Virus record (IMG/VR): IMGVR_UViG_3300025781_000090 | Coordinates: 1 to 21,301 of that record | Length of the DNA: 21,301 nucleotides | Reading direction: 5' to 3' (one strand) | Source: a virus | Notes under the pieces: model-generated | The model's input: only the letters and a program-made list of their open reading frames with translations | The model's database searches: none | Told to the model about the DNA's origin: nothing | Shown: positions 1 to 6,828 of the stretch, in pieces | How the letters are laid out: every line of letters starts with the position of its first letter | How positions within the stretch are numbered: the stretch's first letter is position 1 | Program-made: the position numbers and the translations under genes

Positions 1-3
1 GTG

Positions 4-9
4 TATAAT
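4..9 (+). promoter_or_regulatory. Promoter -10 box (TATAAT), likely leaderless start
   Basis: A perfect TATAAT lies 8 nt upstream of the ATG at 18. A start site about 7 nt after the box falls at 16-17, essentially on the start codon, so the mRNA would be leaderless or nearly so. The -35 region is outside the window. The TGTATAAT form recurs at 10977, 16866 and 17767. Confidence 0.6.
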
Positions 10-17
10 ATAAGTAT

Positions 18-272
18 ATGGCTCAGTCCTACATACTTAAAGGTACGGAGAACGAGTTCCTGCTAGTAATTAGAGCAGAGGACGAAAAAGCAATCTATAA
101 CATAATAGATTTATTAGTGACCAGTCGTAATGAACAGATTAAAGAGTTAGCAATAGAGTTAGAGAAGAGTTTACATGATAACGGAAGAGATTCTAGCAAA
201 GCTAGACCCAAAAACAAGAGCAAGACTACAACTAGCAACAACAGTAAGCGTAGAAAAACAAAAGACGCCTAG
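18..272 (+). CDS. Small basic-tailed protein upstream of the RecA-like gene
   Basis: An 84-residue ORF directly after a TATAAT box. The first ~53 residues look like a folded alpha/beta domain with a predicted amphipathic helix (residues ~37-52). The last ~30 residues are very rich in Lys, Arg, Ser and Thr. That tail is encoded where the ORF overlaps the recombinase gene by 98 nt in another frame, so it may be a by-product of the overlap. The first half is not shared with any other gene and has plausible coding character. No family recognised. Its position suggests a recombination accessory protein, but that is inference only. The alternative is that the recombinase starts further downstream. 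Confidence 0.6.
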   Translation: MAQSYILKGTENEFLLVIRAEDEKAIYNIIDLLVTSRNEQIKELAIELEKSLHDNGRDSSKARPKNKSKTTTSNNSKRRKTKDA

Positions 273-1173
273 CATTGGCTTAACAATGGGACTCAAAGGC
301 GGATTAGGCTTTGGTCGCCAAGTCCTTATCTGGGGAAATAAGTCTGCTGGTAAATCTTCATTCTGCTTACAAATGATTGGTCAAGCTCAAAAAGAAGGCA
401 AGACTTGTGCTTGGATTGATGCAGAAGCATCGTATGACCCAGCTTGGGCTGCCAGATTAGGCGTAGATTCAGAAAAGCTAATTTATTCATCCGCTAAATC
501 TATCAATGACATGGTAGATGTTGCACAGCAACTTATGGAGGCGGGAGTAGATATTATTGTTGTAGATTCTATCTCAGCATTACTTCCTGCCATTTACTTT
601 GAGAAAGATAGTTCCGATCTAAAGAAATTGGAAGATACCAAGCAGATTGGTGCTGAAGCAAAGGATATGACACATGCAGTCAAAATGCTTAACTATGCAA
701 ACAAAAATACGCTACTCGTTCTTATCTCTCAACAGAGAAACCAGTTTGGATCTATGCATGCAAGCCATATCCCAACAGGAGGAATGGCTGTTAAGTTTTT
801 CTCCAGCACCGTTATCAAGCTCTGGGCATCAGAAGCTGATGCAAATGCTATTAAGTCTGGAATCCAAGTTGGTGACAAAATTATTGAACAAAAGGTGGGA
901 AGGCCAGTCAACTGGATTATTGACTACAACAAAACTGGACCAATGGGGTTATCGGGTCAGTATGACTTCTATTTTCAAGGCGATAAAGTTGGAGTTGATG
1001 CTGTCGGAGAAATCCTAGATACTGCAGAAATGATGGGTATTGTGCAAAAAGGCGGTGCTTGGTACACTGTTAATGAAGAAAGATTCCAGGGTCGTGCAAA
1101 GGCTGTAGAGTACCTTAGAGACAACCCTAAAGTAGCGGATAAGATTAAGGAAGAGATATATGACAAGTCTTGA
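175..1173 (+). CDS. RecA-like recombinase (phage RecA/UvsX type)
   Basis: A strand-exchange ATPase for phage recombination and recombination-dependent replication. The 332 residues match the RecA core in length. Walker A is GNKSAGKS at residues 54-61. The catalytic glutamate is E84 in IDAEAS, equivalent to the IDAEH of RecA. Walker B ends in VVDS at D131. The DNA-binding L2 region is recognisable near residues 184-211, with ISQQR followed by TGGMAVKFF, close to the RecA TGGNALKFY motif. The ATG at 175 gives a family-like N-terminus and has a GAGAAGAG purine stretch upstream. The gene overlaps the small ORF before it by 98 nt and the zinc-ribbon gene after it by 14 nt. It heads a recombination operon with two resolvase candidates and an exonuclease. 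Confidence 0.93.
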   Translation: MITEEILAKLDPKTRARLQLATTVSVEKQKTPSIGLTMGLKGGLGFGRQVLIWGNKSAGKSSFCLQMIGQAQKEGKTCAWIDAEASYDPAWAARLGVDSEKLIYSSAKSINDMVDVAQQLMEAGVDIIVVDSISALLPAIYFEKDSSDLKKLEDTKQIGAEAKDMTHAVKMLNYANKNTLLVLISQQRNQFGSMHASHIPTGGMAVKFFSSTVIKLWASEADANAIKSGIQVGDKIIEQKVGRPVNWIIDYNKTGPMGLSGQYDFYFQGDKVGVDAVGEILDTAEMMGIVQKGGAWYTVNEERFQGRAKAVEYLRDNPKVADKIKEEIYDKS

Positions 1174-1357
1174 AAATTTTCTTAAAGGCAATAAAAAAGT
1201 AGAGCCACCATTGCAATCAATGGAGCCAGCCAGCGGTTCTTTTGCATGCCAAAATAAAGAATGCAACGAAGTTGTTTATGAAGGTTATGTTGATAGAGCA
1301 CACAATAAGTTGAAGTGGATTTGCAGTCAAGGACATGATTCAGCGGTAAGCATCTAA
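1160..1357 (+). CDS. Small zinc-ribbon protein
   Basis: A 65-residue protein. CQNKEC at residues ~30-35 and C..GH at ~55-59 could form one zinc site of the CxxxC...CxxGH kind. The remainder is charged and basic. The ATG at 1160 follows a purine-rich AAGGAAGAGA stretch and overlaps the end of the RecA-like gene by 14 nt. The stop overlaps the next ATG as TAATG, so translation is probably coupled on both sides. The exact family is not recognised. A nucleic-acid-binding accessory role in recombination is inferred from the position and the zinc motif. Confidence 0.72.
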   Translation: MTSLENFLKGNKKVEPPLQSMEPASGSFACQNKECNEVVYEGYVDRAHNKLKWICSQGHDSAVSI

Positions 1358-1665
1358 TGTCAGAGCGTGGAGAAATAAAACGTGACGGAGCTAAAGGACA
1401 GAAAAATTCTGGTCGTGGCGATTACCAAAAGGGAGACGCTCAGTGGCATAATTTTGTGGTTGATTATAAAGAGTATGAGAAGTCAATCTCTATATCAAAA
1501 GCTATTTGGGCTAAAATTTGTACAGACACTTTTAAGGTGGATAGGAATAAGAGCCCAGTTCTCAAGCTCATACTTGGTGGAGAAGGCTCTAAAACTAGAC
1601 TTGCAGTAATTGAATGGGCACTGTTAGAACAATTGATAGAGTGTTGGGAGACACATAATGATTGA
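1357..1665 (+). CDS. Putative PD-(D/E)XK endonuclease, phage Holliday-junction resolvase type
   Basis: A 102-residue protein. The N-terminal region, with NSGRG and KGDA (residues ~17-28), then FVVDYKEY (residues 33-40), resembles small phage resolvase-like nucleases of the PD-(D/E)XK fold as I recall them. D36 and K38/E39 are the likely metal-site residues, and the conserved basic loop before them fits a DNA-cleaving enzyme. It starts one base into the previous stop (TAATG) and overlaps the next gene by 8 nt. In a RecA operon a branched-DNA nuclease is expected. A RuvC-like enzyme also lies at 3829-4386, so the two may have different substrates. Assignment is by motif memory, not by search. 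Confidence 0.62.
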   Translation: MSERGEIKRDGAKGQKNSGRGDYQKGDAQWHNFVVDYKEYEKSISISKAIWAKICTDTFKVDRNKSPVLKLILGGEGSKTRLAVIEWALLEQLIECWETHND

Positions 1666-1840
1666 AGATCAAGACTTAGACGAGTTTCAAATTTGGTTTA
1701 GTAATGGTGTAGAGCGTGGTTGGATTACTCCACCATTTTGTGCTACTCATGATGGAATACCTTCAATTTCTGAAGAGGAAGAAGAAGAATGGGAAGCAGG
1801 CGGAGACCCATGTCAGTTTGTAGTTAGGATTCTTGAATGA
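1658..1840 (+). CDS. Small acidic conserved phage-type protein
   Basis: A 60-residue, strongly acidic protein with a run of six glutamates near residues 38-43. The motifs GWITPPFCATHDG and GGDPC contain two cysteines and a histidine that might bind metal. Proteins with a PFCATHDG...EEE...GGDPC pattern are, from memory, common small proteins of actinobacterial phages with no assigned function. It overlaps the gene before by 8 nt and the one after by 4 nt (ATGA), so it is part of the coupled recombination operon. No catalytic motif seen. Confidence 0.72.
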   Translation: MIEDQDLDEFQIWFSNGVERGWITPPFCATHDGIPSISEEEEEEWEAGGDPCQFVVRILE

Positions 1841-2163
1841 CAGAAAAACCAGTTATTGAATTAATCAGCGAACTAACAGAGTTCAATGATATGAAGACAT
1901 ATATGAGTGACCCAGACCTTGACTATGCTCTTGATTTGATTGTTAAGCTTATTTCTAAGCCTGATGTTCCTTCATCCAAAATTCCCGACCTTATTGTTAA
2001 AATGCAGGCTTTGTCTGCTAAGTTTGCAATGATGTCACGCTACTACACCACCTTTGAAAAAGGCGGGGAGAATTCTAAGAAGAAGAACGTATATTACACT
2101 GCTGAAGAAGCAATAGACAAGCTTGTTGCAGCATTGAAATATTCAATGAAAGGTAATTATTAG
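1837..2163 (+). CDS. Helical phage protein of unknown function
   Basis: A 108-residue protein, mostly alpha-helical by eye. It has a conserved-looking middle (ALDLIVKLISKPDVP, then LIVKMQALSAKFAMM) and a C-terminal segment with KKKNVYYTAEEAIDKL. This pattern recalls small conserved proteins found next to recombination genes in actinophages, but no function is known to me. It starts in an ATGA overlap with the preceding gene and is the last gene before the inserted HNH gene and its promoter. No zinc site, membrane segment or nucleotide-binding motif is visible. Confidence 0.7.
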   Translation: MTEKPVIELISELTEFNDMKTYMSDPDLDYALDLIVKLISKPDVPSSKIPDLIVKMQALSAKFAMMSRYYTTFEKGGENSKKKNVYYTAEEAIDKLVAALKYSMKGNY

Positions 2164-2186
2164 AACACTTGAGTGTGTGATATAAT
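2157..2186 (+). promoter_or_regulatory. Extended -10 promoter for HNH gene, likely leaderless
   Basis: TGATATAAT (TATAAT at 2181-2186 with an upstream TG) is an extended -10. A weak TTATTA at 2157-2162 lies 18 bp upstream. The ATG at 2193 is 6 nt after the box, so the start codon coincides with the predicted transcription start. No Shine-Dalgarno precedes the ATG. Confidence 0.65.
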
Positions 2187-2192
2187 AAACAT

Positions 2193-2771
2193 ATGAAACC
2201 ACACAACAAGCTTCCAGAACCAGAAATTGGTCAAATTTTTGAAGGTTGGACTGTTATAGAAATTGGTCAGTGGCAGTCAAAAACCCCTAACTCGTTCTAT
2301 AAGTCAGAGCATTATTGTGGAAATACAAGAAAATTTACAGCATCTCAATTATGGTCTAAAAAATTTAAGCCTTGTAAAAAATGTGAAGCAAGGGTTGCAT
2401 ATAGAAAAAACCATAAAGATATAATTTTAAACAATATTTATAGGCAATATAAATGGAGTGCCAAAAAAAGAGGTCATTCATTTAATTTATCTAAAGAGGA
2501 ATTTAATAAAATTGTTTTTATGAATTGTTCGTATTGCGGTGATGAGCCAAATCAGAAAAGAAGCATAACTGAAAAATTAAGAAGTGTTCACCATAAAGAT
2601 GAATATATTTTAATTAATGGAATTGATAGAATTGATAATTCTATAGGTTATGAATTTAAAAATTGTACCCCATGTTGTTTTGTTTGTAATAAAGCTAAAA
2701 GCACCATGACTATAAAAGAATGGAATGATATGGTTTTAAAATGGAGTAGAATGGCAAAGATAAATGGGTAG
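2193..2771 (+). CDS. HNH endonuclease (free-standing, homing type)
   Basis: A 192-residue nuclease. C61/C64 (CKKC) form a possible first zinc knuckle. NCSYCG (C112/C115) and CCFVCN (C161-C165) form the second. Between them are VHHKD (H133/H134) and NGIDRIDNSIGYEFKNC, the beta-beta-alpha metal core with the typical D-R-I-D-N-S-x-G-Y motif of phage HNH enzymes. The gene is visibly more AT-rich than its neighbours and has its own promoter and a leaderless start. The overlap chain breaks upstream of it but re-forms downstream, because its last 8 nt overlap the next gene. These are signs of a mobile, recently acquired gene. Whether it homes or only nicks DNA cannot be told from sequence. Confidence 0.88.
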   Translation: MKPHNKLPEPEIGQIFEGWTVIEIGQWQSKTPNSFYKSEHYCGNTRKFTASQLWSKKFKPCKKCEARVAYRKNHKDIILNNIYRQYKWSAKKRGHSFNLSKEEFNKIVFMNCSYCGDEPNQKRSITEKLRSVHHKDEYILINGIDRIDNSIGYEFKNCTPCCFVCNKAKSTMTIKEWNDMVLKWSRMAKING

Positions 2772-3552
2772 AGAACTAATAGCAAACCTAAAGTTTCAGA
2801 AGATTTCAGACCCAGATGGATTTGATCCGATTAAGTTTGGTGAAATGTATGAGAAGGCAGTCTTAGAAGGGAAGAGACCAAATGAATTTACACAAAAGAA
2901 AACTTTTAGTCCTAGTAGTGTTGGTTATGGTAATGGTAACTGCCCTAGATATTGGTTCATTGCTTTTACTGGTGCTGAGTTTGAAAATGAAACTGATAGT
3001 ATGGGTGTCATTAATATGGATAACGGTACGTATGTCCATGATCGCATTCAGAAAGTCATGGCTAAAATCCCAATCTTCAAAGCAAATGAAACAGAAGTTA
3101 CCCACAATGATCCACCAATTAGAGGATTTGCAGACACTTTTATAGAGTGGAACGGCAAAGAGGTTGTAGGAGAAATCAAGTCTGCTAAGCAGGAAATTTT
3201 TGACATTCGCAAAGCAGAAATGCAGGGATTGCCATACCATAAGATTCAGCTTCTAACATACATGAAGATTCGTGGTGCAGAGCAAGGTTTCTTCTTCTAT
3301 GAAAATAAGAATGATAATTCATTTTTGATTATTCCGATTAACATGGATGAACGCAACACTAAACTTATTAACGGTGTCTGGGATTGGATGCGTAAAGTTT
3401 ATGCTGCATACGAAGCTGGAAATTTGCCAGAGAGAACTTTTACTAAGTCACAGTGGGCCTGTAAAGGTTGTCCTGTGAAGACTGTTTGCTGGAAGGACAT
3501 GAAGGAAGAAGAAGGCGACGTCTACATAGAGCCTTTGGTGCTTGAAAAATGA
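2764..3552 (+). CDS. Cas4/AddB-like PD-(D/E)XK exonuclease with Fe-S cluster
   Basis: A 262-residue nuclease of the Cas4/RecB superfamily. The ordered motifs are H92 (YVHDRIQ), D124 (GFADTF), E137-x-K139 (GEIKSA) and Q162 with Y166 (HKIQLLTYM), the full PD-(D/E)XK active site. C60 (GNCPR) plus C233, C236 and C242 (CKGCPVKTVC) form the split four-cysteine site that holds a 4Fe-4S cluster in Cas4 and AddB. Such phage enzymes resect DNA ends to make 3' single strands for the recombinase. No CRISPR array or Cas1/Cas2 is nearby, so a recombination role is favoured. The start at 2764 lies inside the HNH gene's end, and the stop overlaps the next ATG (ATGA). Confidence 0.88.
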   Translation: MGRELIANLKFQKISDPDGFDPIKFGEMYEKAVLEGKRPNEFTQKKTFSPSSVGYGNGNCPRYWFIAFTGAEFENETDSMGVINMDNGTYVHDRIQKVMAKIPIFKANETEVTHNDPPIRGFADTFIEWNGKEVVGEIKSAKQEIFDIRKAEMQGLPYHKIQLLTYMKIRGAEQGFFFYENKNDNSFLIIPINMDERNTKLINGVWDWMRKVYAAYEAGNLPERTFTKSQWACKGCPVKTVCWKDMKEEEGDVYIEPLVLEK

Positions 3553-3842
3553 TATGTGCTTATGAAAATTGTCAGGGCGTAAAAGAATTTGAGCCAAAGA
3601 CCCACAACCAAAAGTATTGCTCTGATGAGTGCTGCCGAATTGCTACTAATCAAAAGCTAAAAGAAGCCTATTATGAAAAGAAAGCACGTTTGGCGGGGGC
3701 CAAGAGAATTTGCAAGAACAAAGGTTGCAATGTTGTATTAAGTAGATACAATGATGGTAAAATTTGTGATAAATGTGTCAGTGCAGAAAAAGAAAAAGAG
3801 AGAAAAAATTTGCTGGAAATGGTAAAAATTGTCTCTCGCTAA
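3549..3842 (+). CDS. Double zinc-finger phage protein
   Basis: A 97-residue basic protein with two cysteine clusters. The first has CAYENC and YCSDECC (residues ~3-29). The second has CKNKGC and CDKC (~55-76). The first resembles zinc-knuckle proteins with the KYCSDEC signature, as in treble-clef fingers. The C-terminal ~20 residues form a charged helix. It overlaps the exonuclease gene by 4 nt and the RuvC-like gene by 14 nt. The role is unknown. Binding DNA or RNA beside the recombination enzymes is plausible but not shown. Confidence 0.72.
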   Translation: MICAYENCQGVKEFEPKTHNQKYCSDECCRIATNQKLKEAYYEKKARLAGAKRICKNKGCNVVLSRYNDGKICDKCVSAEKEKERKNLLEMVKIVSR

Positions 3843-4386
3843 ACTTGTAAAACCAAAAGCTCATAAAGTATTAGGCATAGACGCTAGTACAAACAGCATT
3901 GCTTTTTGCTTGATGAATGAAAAGGTTCCTGTAAAATGGGGCGAAATAACATTTGATGGAGCTGACGTTTATGAAAGAATTCTTGACGCCAAAAGAAAGA
4001 TTAGATCATTTAAAAGAGAGCTTGACACAGACTTTGTTGTTATTGAAGCAGCCATTTCTGTTAAGTCAGTTGCAACGGGAATGAAGATGGCATACGTATT
4101 TGGTGCTATAATGGGAGAGTTACTTAGTGATAATGTGGAGGTTGTTGAGGTTCATCCGATAACTTGGCAATCATATTTAGGAAATAAAAATTTCACTAAG
4201 GCTGAGAAAGAGGCGATTAGACTTGAATTCCCAGGAAAATCAGATAACTGGATCAAAGGAAAAATCCGTGAGCGAAGGAAGCAACGGACAATTGACTTTG
4301 TGGGAAATCTGGGCATCAAAACTGAGTCCGATAACGTCGCTGATGCGGCAGGAATAGCGTGGTATGCAGTAAATGAAATTATATGA
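3829..4386 (+). CDS. RuvC-like Holliday-junction resolvase
   Basis: A 185-residue RNase H-fold nuclease. The acidic tetrad reads D18 (LGIDAS), E73 (VVIEAA), D168 and D172 (SDNVADAAGIAW), in the order and spacing of RuvC. It would cleave four-way junctions so that concatemeric or recombining phage DNA can be packaged. The start is a TTG at 3829, overlapping the previous gene by 14 nt. No in-frame ATG precedes the first catalytic aspartate. The stop overlaps the small HTH gene's ATG region by 14 nt. With the 1357 gene this gives two resolvase candidates in one operon. Confidence 0.87.
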   Translation: MSLAKLVKPKAHKVLGIDASTNSIAFCLMNEKVPVKWGEITFDGADVYERILDAKRKIRSFKRELDTDFVVIEAAISVKSVATGMKMAYVFGAIMGELLSDNVEVVEVHPITWQSYLGNKNFTKAEKEAIRLEFPGKSDNWIKGKIRERRKQRTIDFVGNLGIKTESDNVADAAGIAWYAVNEII

Positions 4387-4534
4387 TTCTAAAGAGTGGT
4401 GCTACAAGAGATATGTAGTAGAAAAGAAAAGGATTGTGGACATGGCTATGGAAGCCAAGTGCTCACATATGACTATCCAAAGATCCCTAGAAAGATTTGG
4501 ATTTATTAAAAAGCCTAGAAAGTGGACAAAATAA
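4373..4534 (+). CDS. Small helix-turn-helix protein
   Basis: A 53-residue basic ORF starting at ATG 4373 and stopping at TAA 4532-4534. It fills what would otherwise be a 135-nt gap. Residues ~12-44, with YVVEKKRIVDMAMEAK then MTIQRSLERFGF, have the helix-turn-helix spacing seen in small resolvase-like or HNH-associated DNA-binding domains. The overlaps are tight on both sides (14 nt with the RuvC-like gene, and TAATG with the methyltransferase), which supports translation. It could be a tiny regulator, or a detached DNA-binding domain of a lost homing nuclease. Confidence 0.68.
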   Translation: MKLYDSKEWCYKRYVVEKKRIVDMAMEAKCSHMTIQRSLERFGFIKKPRKWTK

Positions 4535-5061
4535 TGCCGTATTCAGATCCCGCAAATAAGCCATGGACTGCTGAAAAGATTAAAGAAATCAATCCAAGCA
4601 CTGTGCTGGATGTTGGGGCAGGAGCAGGAGTTTACCTAGACATAATCCGTGAACAGCTTGGTAATGGTGTAGTGGTGGTAGCCCTAGAAGTTTGGGAGCC
4701 TAATATATCTAAGTTTAATTTAGATAAAAGATATGACAAAGTTATAAATGAAGATGTTAGAAAAGTTGAAAACTTTGACTACGACCTAGTTATTTTTGGA
4801 GATGTTCTTGAGCATATGTCAGAAGCAGATGCGGTGGAGCTTTGGGATAGAGTATCCAAGCAGGCAAGAGCAGCAATAATTTCAATTCCAATTATTCACT
4901 ATCATCAAGATGCACACGAAGGCAACCCTTATGAGATCCACGTTGAAGAGGACTGGAGCCCAGAAAGAGTTAAGAATGCTTTCAGCCATATTGTTGAATC
5001 AAAGGAATTTGAAGTAACTGGAGTTTATGTCGCAAGGTTTCAAGATGTTGTTAACTCATAA
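4534..5061 (+). CDS. Class I SAM-dependent methyltransferase
   Basis: A 175-residue Rossmann methyltransferase. Motif I is VLDVGAGAG at residues 24-32. The acidic end of strand 2 is in ALEVWEPN. The motif II/III region contains INEDV, and motif IV is DYDLVIFGDVLEHM, typical of small-molecule methyltransferases rather than DNA methyltransferases (no NPPY or DPPY). ATG 4534 is chosen because it couples with the preceding stop as TAATG. An in-frame GTG at 4522 is possible. Its place before three sugar-handling genes suggests a carbohydrate or nucleotide-sugar substrate, which is inference. It overlaps the glycosyltransferase gene by 17 nt. Confidence 0.85.
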   Translation: MPYSDPANKPWTAEKIKEINPSTVLDVGAGAGVYLDIIREQLGNGVVVVALEVWEPNISKFNLDKRYDKVINEDVRKVENFDYDLVIFGDVLEHMSEADAVELWDRVSKQARAAIISIPIIHYHQDAHEGNPYEIHVEEDWSPERVKNAFSHIVESKEFEVTGVYVARFQDVVNS

Positions 5062-5737
5062 AGTATTTCATCTTAAAGATGCTGTTGAAAGAGAACAATA
5101 CGCTTCAAATATAAATAACTATTTACAGAGTCATTCCAAAGAATTAGATATGGATGCTGTAAGAATTTCTAATGATGAAGAGCTTAACAAGTTTATTAAA
5201 GATAATCCAGACTTTAATTTAGATCCAAATGGTTACAATCTTGATAATATTCAAGGTTGGCGTTATGGAGAAATTGGAGTTTGGGCTAGTAATTTCTTGG
5301 CATGGAAAGAGTTCTTGACAACGCAATCTGATTCTGTTATTCTTATGGAAGACGATATATTGTTTGAAGAAGACTTTATACCACTATTGAAAGAGTATAT
5401 GAATGAATTGCCTGAGAACTGGGATGCATTTTTCTTTGCAGTCCCGCCAGGACAGTTTCATAAGTATAACTCAGGCTTAGATGTAGGGGCAAATATATGC
5501 AGAGTCTATCAAGACCATTGGATGCTTTGTTACGTGCTTAGTAAAAAGGGTGCAGAAAAAGCTATTCAAACTGTGGCGGGAGGCGTAATGTTACCGTTGG
5601 ATTGGTTCTTTTTCAGACAGAATCATATATTTAACTCATATGCAATTAAGCCACAAACTAGAACAGCAGTATCAGGTTCTCCAACTGAAACTACATTTCA
5701 GACACAGAGTAGAAAGATTATGAAGCTTGATTCCTAA
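5045..5737 (+). CDS. Glycosyltransferase, GT25-like (LPS-type)
   Basis: A 230-residue protein. The core motif GEIGVWASNFLAWKEF then SVILMEDD (EDD at 102-104) matches the GT25 pattern of a small-residue-rich helix followed by a metal-binding acidic triad. VFHLKD at the N-terminus corresponds to the family's VINLK strand. The ATG at 5045 has AAGG about 7 nt upstream. An in-frame ATG at 5027 has poorer spacing, so 5045 is preferred. It would transfer a sugar from a nucleotide donor. The acceptor is unknown: virion protein, modified base or host glycan are all possible. A second GT25 lies at 15474-16163. Confidence 0.82.
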   Translation: MLLTHKVFHLKDAVEREQYASNINNYLQSHSKELDMDAVRISNDEELNKFIKDNPDFNLDPNGYNLDNIQGWRYGEIGVWASNFLAWKEFLTTQSDSVILMEDDILFEEDFIPLLKEYMNELPENWDAFFFAVPPGQFHKYNSGLDVGANICRVYQDHWMLCYVLSKKGAEKAIQTVAGGVMLPLDWFFFRQNHIFNSYAIKPQTRTAVSGSPTETTFQTQSRKIMKLDS

Positions 5738-6488
5738 AATCATCTGGCAAACTTATAAAGACCCACGTGGTAATCTACAGCCATATATGCATGAGGCAAT
5801 TAATACTTGGATTATGAAGAATCCAGGATATGAGTATAGATACATGGATGATGCTCAGTCTGCACAATTTATAAAAGAAGAATATGGCGACGAGGTTTAT
5901 AATCTTTTTATTAATCTCCCAGTTGGTGTAATGCGTGGTGACATGTGGCGCTATTTAGTAATTTATAAGTACGGCGGGATTTATGCAGATCTTGATACGC
6001 TTTGCTTACAGCCAATAGCAAGTTGGCTAAAGAGTGATAAAAGATTTATAGTTTGTCCAGAACACCAAGACCATTTTTGCCAATGGACATTTGCTGCAGA
6101 AGCTGGTCATCCAATACTTAAATCAGTAATTGATCTTATGATTTCAAGATTGAAAAATGCAGATTATGATATGCCACATTTCGTTCATTATTTGACTGGT
6201 CCAGGCGTATGGACTTCTGGCATATGCGACTACTTGGGTATTTATAATAATGATCCATACGGTAGAGCAAGCCATAAAGACGGCGGGGAAGGTTTAACTG
6301 TTGATATGGAAGCCTTTAATGAAACTGACGTAGCTAAGAAAAACGGATTTTATTGTTATGCAGGGGATCAATGGAGAATATTCCACTGGGAAGCTGTAAG
6401 ACATATTTACGGTAGCCAAAACTGGAATCATGGATATGTTAAATGGATTGAAGATGAAAAGGTGAAAGGTAGCAGAGATGAAGCTTAG
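5727..6488 (+). CDS. Glycosyltransferase, GT32 family (DxD sugar-binding)
   Basis: A 253-residue protein with the N-terminal IPKIIWQTY signature (residues 2-10) and GDMWRYLVIYKYGGIYADLD (residues 71-90). Its DxD (D88, D90) binds the metal and nucleotide-sugar as in Och1-type GT32 enzymes. Later motifs such as TGPGVWT fit the same family. The start is a TTG at 5727. It places the family signature right at the N-terminus, and no in-frame ATG is available upstream before the stop. It overlaps the GT25 gene by 11 nt, so the two enzymes are probably co-translated and could act in sequence on one glycan. Confidence 0.88.
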   Translation: MIPKIIWQTYKDPRGNLQPYMHEAINTWIMKNPGYEYRYMDDAQSAQFIKEEYGDEVYNLFINLPVGVMRGDMWRYLVIYKYGGIYADLDTLCLQPIASWLKSDKRFIVCPEHQDHFCQWTFAAEAGHPILKSVIDLMISRLKNADYDMPHFVHYLTGPGVWTSGICDYLGIYNNDPYGRASHKDGGEGLTVDMEAFNETDVAKKNGFYCYAGDQWRIFHWEAVRHIYGSQNWNHGYVKWIEDEKVKGSRDEA

Positions 6489-6822
6489 ACCAGTATACCC
6501 AGATGGTGAAGGTTTTAACTGTAAAGACCTGTATATGCATTCTTTGAATGCCCCCGCAGGTAGTGAAATTTGGACTGCATGCCACGAAATAGCACAGCTT
6601 CTAATAGAGAAGAATATTTCTTATGGAAATTCAGCCATTGAACCAGTTAGAATTTTTGCTACATCTGACAATGTAGAGCAATTAAAGGTCAGAATTGACG
6701 ATAAGATTAACAGAGTAAAGAACAATCAGGGCTTTGCTGGAGACAATGATATTGATGATTTGATTGGTTATTTAATCTTACTTAAAATTGCCATTGACAA
6801 GAACGGGTCTGAGGGAGTATAA
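6478..6822 (+). CDS. DUF1599-like (nucleotide-modification-associated) protein
   Basis: A 114-residue protein. The middle carries EKNISYGNSAIEPVRIF, then RIDDKINRV and DNDIDDLIGYLILL. This K-N-x-x-Y-G-N-S ... D-K-x-x-R ... D-D-L-I-G-Y-L pattern is what I recall for DUF1599/Nmad1-type phage proteins, a domain linked by genome context to nucleotide modification. The acidic residues around RIDDK and DIDD could bind metal as in all-alpha nucleotide pyrophosphatases, which is an alternative reading. It overlaps the GT32 gene by 11 nt. Its last codons hold a promoter for the next gene. Confidence 0.68.
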   Translation: MKLRPVYPDGEGFNCKDLYMHSLNAPAGSEIWTACHEIAQLLIEKNISYGNSAIEPVRIFATSDNVEQLKVRIDDKINRVKNNQGFAGDNDIDDLIGYLILLKIAIDKNGSEGV

Positions 6823-6823
6823 T
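6794..6823 (+). promoter_or_regulatory. Consensus sigma70 promoter, TTGACA-N18-TATAAT
   Basis: Perfect -35 (6794-6799) and -10 (6818-6823) hexamers with an 18-bp spacer lie inside the 3' end of the DUF1599-like gene. The ATG at 6829 follows 5 nt after the -10, so the predicted start site falls within the start codon. The next gene should be read from a leaderless mRNA. Confidence 0.8.
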
Positions 6824-6828
6824 TAAGT

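Noticed and set aside
2863-3240. Minus-strand frame opposite the Cas4-like exonuclease gene
   Set aside because: It is antisense to a gene with a complete active site. No promoter or ribosome site was seen.
2764-3552. Cas4-like gene as part of a CRISPR-Cas system
   Set aside because: No repeats with spacers and no cas1/cas2 are visible. The setting is a RecA/resolvase operon, so a recombination exonuclease is the simpler reading.
5316-5345. TTGACA inside the first GT25 gene as a promoter
   Set aside because: No TATAAT-like box lies 16-19 bp downstream, and no gene starts nearby.
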